A stretch of 64,000 nt of DNA, taken from assembly GCA_963819645.1 (NCBI GenBank), contig CAWFWZ010000004.1, positions 1 to 64,000 of the forward strand, written 5' to 3'. Below the pieces are notes generated by a model. That model worked only from the letters and a program-made list of their open reading frames with translations, ran no database searches and was not told the origin of the DNA. A program made the position numbers and the translations under genes. Every line of letters begins with the position of its first letter. Positions within the stretch are counted from its first letter, which is position 1. This DNA comes from CAVVDY01 sp963819645. GTDB lineage: Bacteria; Acidobacteriota; Terriglobia; Terriglobales; Acidobacteriaceae. This document shows positions 62,497-64,000 of the stretch, one piece after another.

Positions 62497-63839
62497 CTAC
62501 TTCGCCACGCTCGCCGTCAACTGCTTCAACTCCGCCGGCGACGTGCTGAACAAGCTACGCAGCACCGCGACCTCCGCGGTGATGCCGGTCTCGATTGCCG
62601 GCTTCGCATCAGGAGCGAACAGCGGCGAATGGTTCGAGGGGAGACTCTCACCGGAAGCTTTCGCCTGCGCATACTTCTCGGGATTCGCTCCACCCAGCGA
62701 GAAGTAGAAGCCGGGAATGCCCTGCTCGACGAAGTACGAGAAGTCTTCGGAAGCCATATGCGGCGGCTCCTGCTCGACATTGTCTCTTGCCGAGCGCCTC
62801 ACCAGCACCGCGGTCATGCGTGCTTCGCCAGCGCCGGATCGTTGTACACCGCGTCGGTGGCTTCGTCGTGGTCAATCTGCGGAAGTTTCGTAACGCCGGC
62901 TGCCTCGGCTTCGCCCTTCACAATGCGATTGATCGACGCCAGCACGTGCTTGCGCACATCGGAATCGTAGGTGCGAACCGTCAGCCCGAGTCTGGCTTCG
63001 TCGGGGATGATGTTGTTCTTCAGCCCGGCCTGGAAGTATCCCACCGTGACTACTACGGGTTCCCCCGGCTTAACCTCGCGTGACGCGATGGTCTGCAATG
63101 CCAGCACAATCTTGGCTCCCAGAACAATGGGATCGATCGACTTCTCTGGCGCCGAGCCGTGCGCGCCCTTGCCGAAGACGGTGATCTTGATTGAGTCGGC
63201 GTTGGAAGACATGTTGCCCGGTGTCACGCCGACCTTTCCGGCCGGCAGGTCGTTGCCCACGTGCAGCGCAACCAGCACATCGGGTTTGGGGAATTTCGTC
63301 ATCAATCCATCAGCAATCATCGCCTTGGCACCAGAGATGGTCTCCTCCGCCGGCTGGCCGATGAGGACCAGCGTGCCATGCCAGGTCGACTTGCTTTGCG
63401 CCATCACTTCGGCCGTGCCGATGATCGACGCCATGTGTACGTCGTGACCGCAAGCGTGCATCACCGGAACTTCCTTGCCGCTGTCGTCCTTGGCCACGAC
63501 CTTGCTCGCGTACGGAAGACCTGTCTTCTCCGGCACCGGCAGTGCGTCAAGCTCGGTGCGCAGCAGGATCGTCGGGCCAGCGCCATTCTTCATCACCGCC
63601 ACGATGCCGGTTCCGCCGACGTTCTCGGTGACGTCATAACCAAGACTGCGCAGGCGTGATGCCAGCTTCGCCGCGGTCTGCGTCTCATGCGACGACAGTT
63701 CGGGATGCTCGTGCAGGTCAACGTACAGCTTGTAAACATCGGCGGACGCCGCCTGTACTTCTTTAGAAGGTGTGGGAGCTTGTGCGAACAGCGAAGCTGT
63801 CAGGAGCAGCGTAAGAGGCAAACCTAAAGTCTTAAGCAT
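62497..63839 (-). CDS. Secreted M20-family amidohydrolase (IAA/hippurate hydrolase-like), frameshifted
   Basis: The ATG at 63839 starts a signal peptide (LGLPLTLLLTASLFAQ). The catalytic domain has LHEHPELSSHETQTA, LRTELDALPV and MHACGHDVHMASIIG, with the metal-binding His residues of M20D amidohydrolases, then IGQPAEETISGA. The C-terminal part ends PHMASEDFSYFVEQGIPGF, which supplies another conserved ligand region. It lies in a second frame; the break is near 62821. Repaired length is about 447 residues. The family hydrolyses N-acyl amino acids; being exported is unusual and its substrate is unknown. Confidence 0.88.
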
Positions 63840-63977
63840 GGATGTCACGGATGATAAGCAACTGCGACGCGGCCTGCAACTCACCATCTCAAGAAGAGCC
63901 TCGGAAAGCGCAGGGGAAGCGTCCTCAATCCGGGCTATAATTCCTGCCCATCACAAGTTTGCTTGGGGGTGGGAACG

Positions 63978-64000
63978 GTGAGCGCACAAGGGGTTCAGCT
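63978..64000 (+). CDS. Possible start of a gene running off the right edge
   Basis: A GTG at 63978 follows a GGGGGTGGGAAC stretch and a TATAAT-like box at 63936-63941. Only seven codons are visible (reading SAQGVQ after the start), so the product cannot be identified. Confidence 0.25.

Overview
The window looks like chromosome from an acidobacterium (Acidobacteriota, Terriglobia/Koribacter-like). This is inferred from the mix of moderately high GC, a fused AroD-AroE enzyme, a PEP-CTERM protein, SYLF, GvpL/F and DUF1697 proteins, bacillithiol-type YpdA, and many short intergenic palindromes. No rRNA, tRNA, CRISPR array or prophage was seen. Most of it is housekeeping and envelope genes rather than a genomic island.

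Layout. 1-6 kb: a multicopper oxidase running off the left edge, two tandem secreted BNR/sialidase-like paralogues and a parvulin-type foldase. 6.3-11.7 kb: an EmrB-EmrA-TolC drug efflux operon read leftward, divergent from a TetR repressor, with a perfect palindrome between them. 11.7-19.6 kb: gpsA-plsY, thpR-cinA, an ArsR/SRPBCC pair, DinB, a CAP-domain protein, a STAS protein and pyrD. 19.6-25 kb: a PafA-like phosphatase and a very large GH18-deacetylase-glycosyltransferase protein. 25-32 kb: an unpaired HigA, a GT-C membrane glycosyltransferase, a pan operon (panB, a secreted protein, panC), an NTF2-like protein, SYLF and HtpX. 32-33 kb: a REP-type Y1 transposase lying between 91-bp inverted repeats. 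33-41 kb: proS, a receiver-like protein, xseA, aroDE, a GAF-GGDEF protein, an unpaired GvpL/F and a 53-residue zinc ribbon. 41-47 kb: an FMN reductase, a MITE-like element, a PEP-CTERM protein, and an ABC ATPase with a fused double permease. 47-56 kb: a surface polymer-like protein, a SpeR/Gcr membrane protein, a decayed transposase, class I fumarase, YpdA, and a methyltransferase/FAD-reductase pair. 56-64 kb: a methyltransferase-like gene, pnp, rpsO, a toxin-antitoxin pair, ilvE, DUF1697 and an M20 amidohydrolase.

About 18 genes are split into different frames although the encoded residues stay recognisable on both sides of each break. In nearly every break that could be resolved, deleting one extra base restores the expected protein. 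Breaks are dense at 19.3-23.7, 43.6-46.6, 52.7-55.6 and 61.9-62.8 kb. The simplest reading is uncorrected insertion errors in the assembly, so these genes are annotated as full-length CDS with frameshifts. The two sialidase paralogues, broken within a few codons of each other and one of them at a run of ten G, are the case where a biological explanation should be tested first.

Several families of intergenic palindromes and inverted repeats occur between genes throughout the window. One is associated with the Y1 transposase at 32.4 kb.
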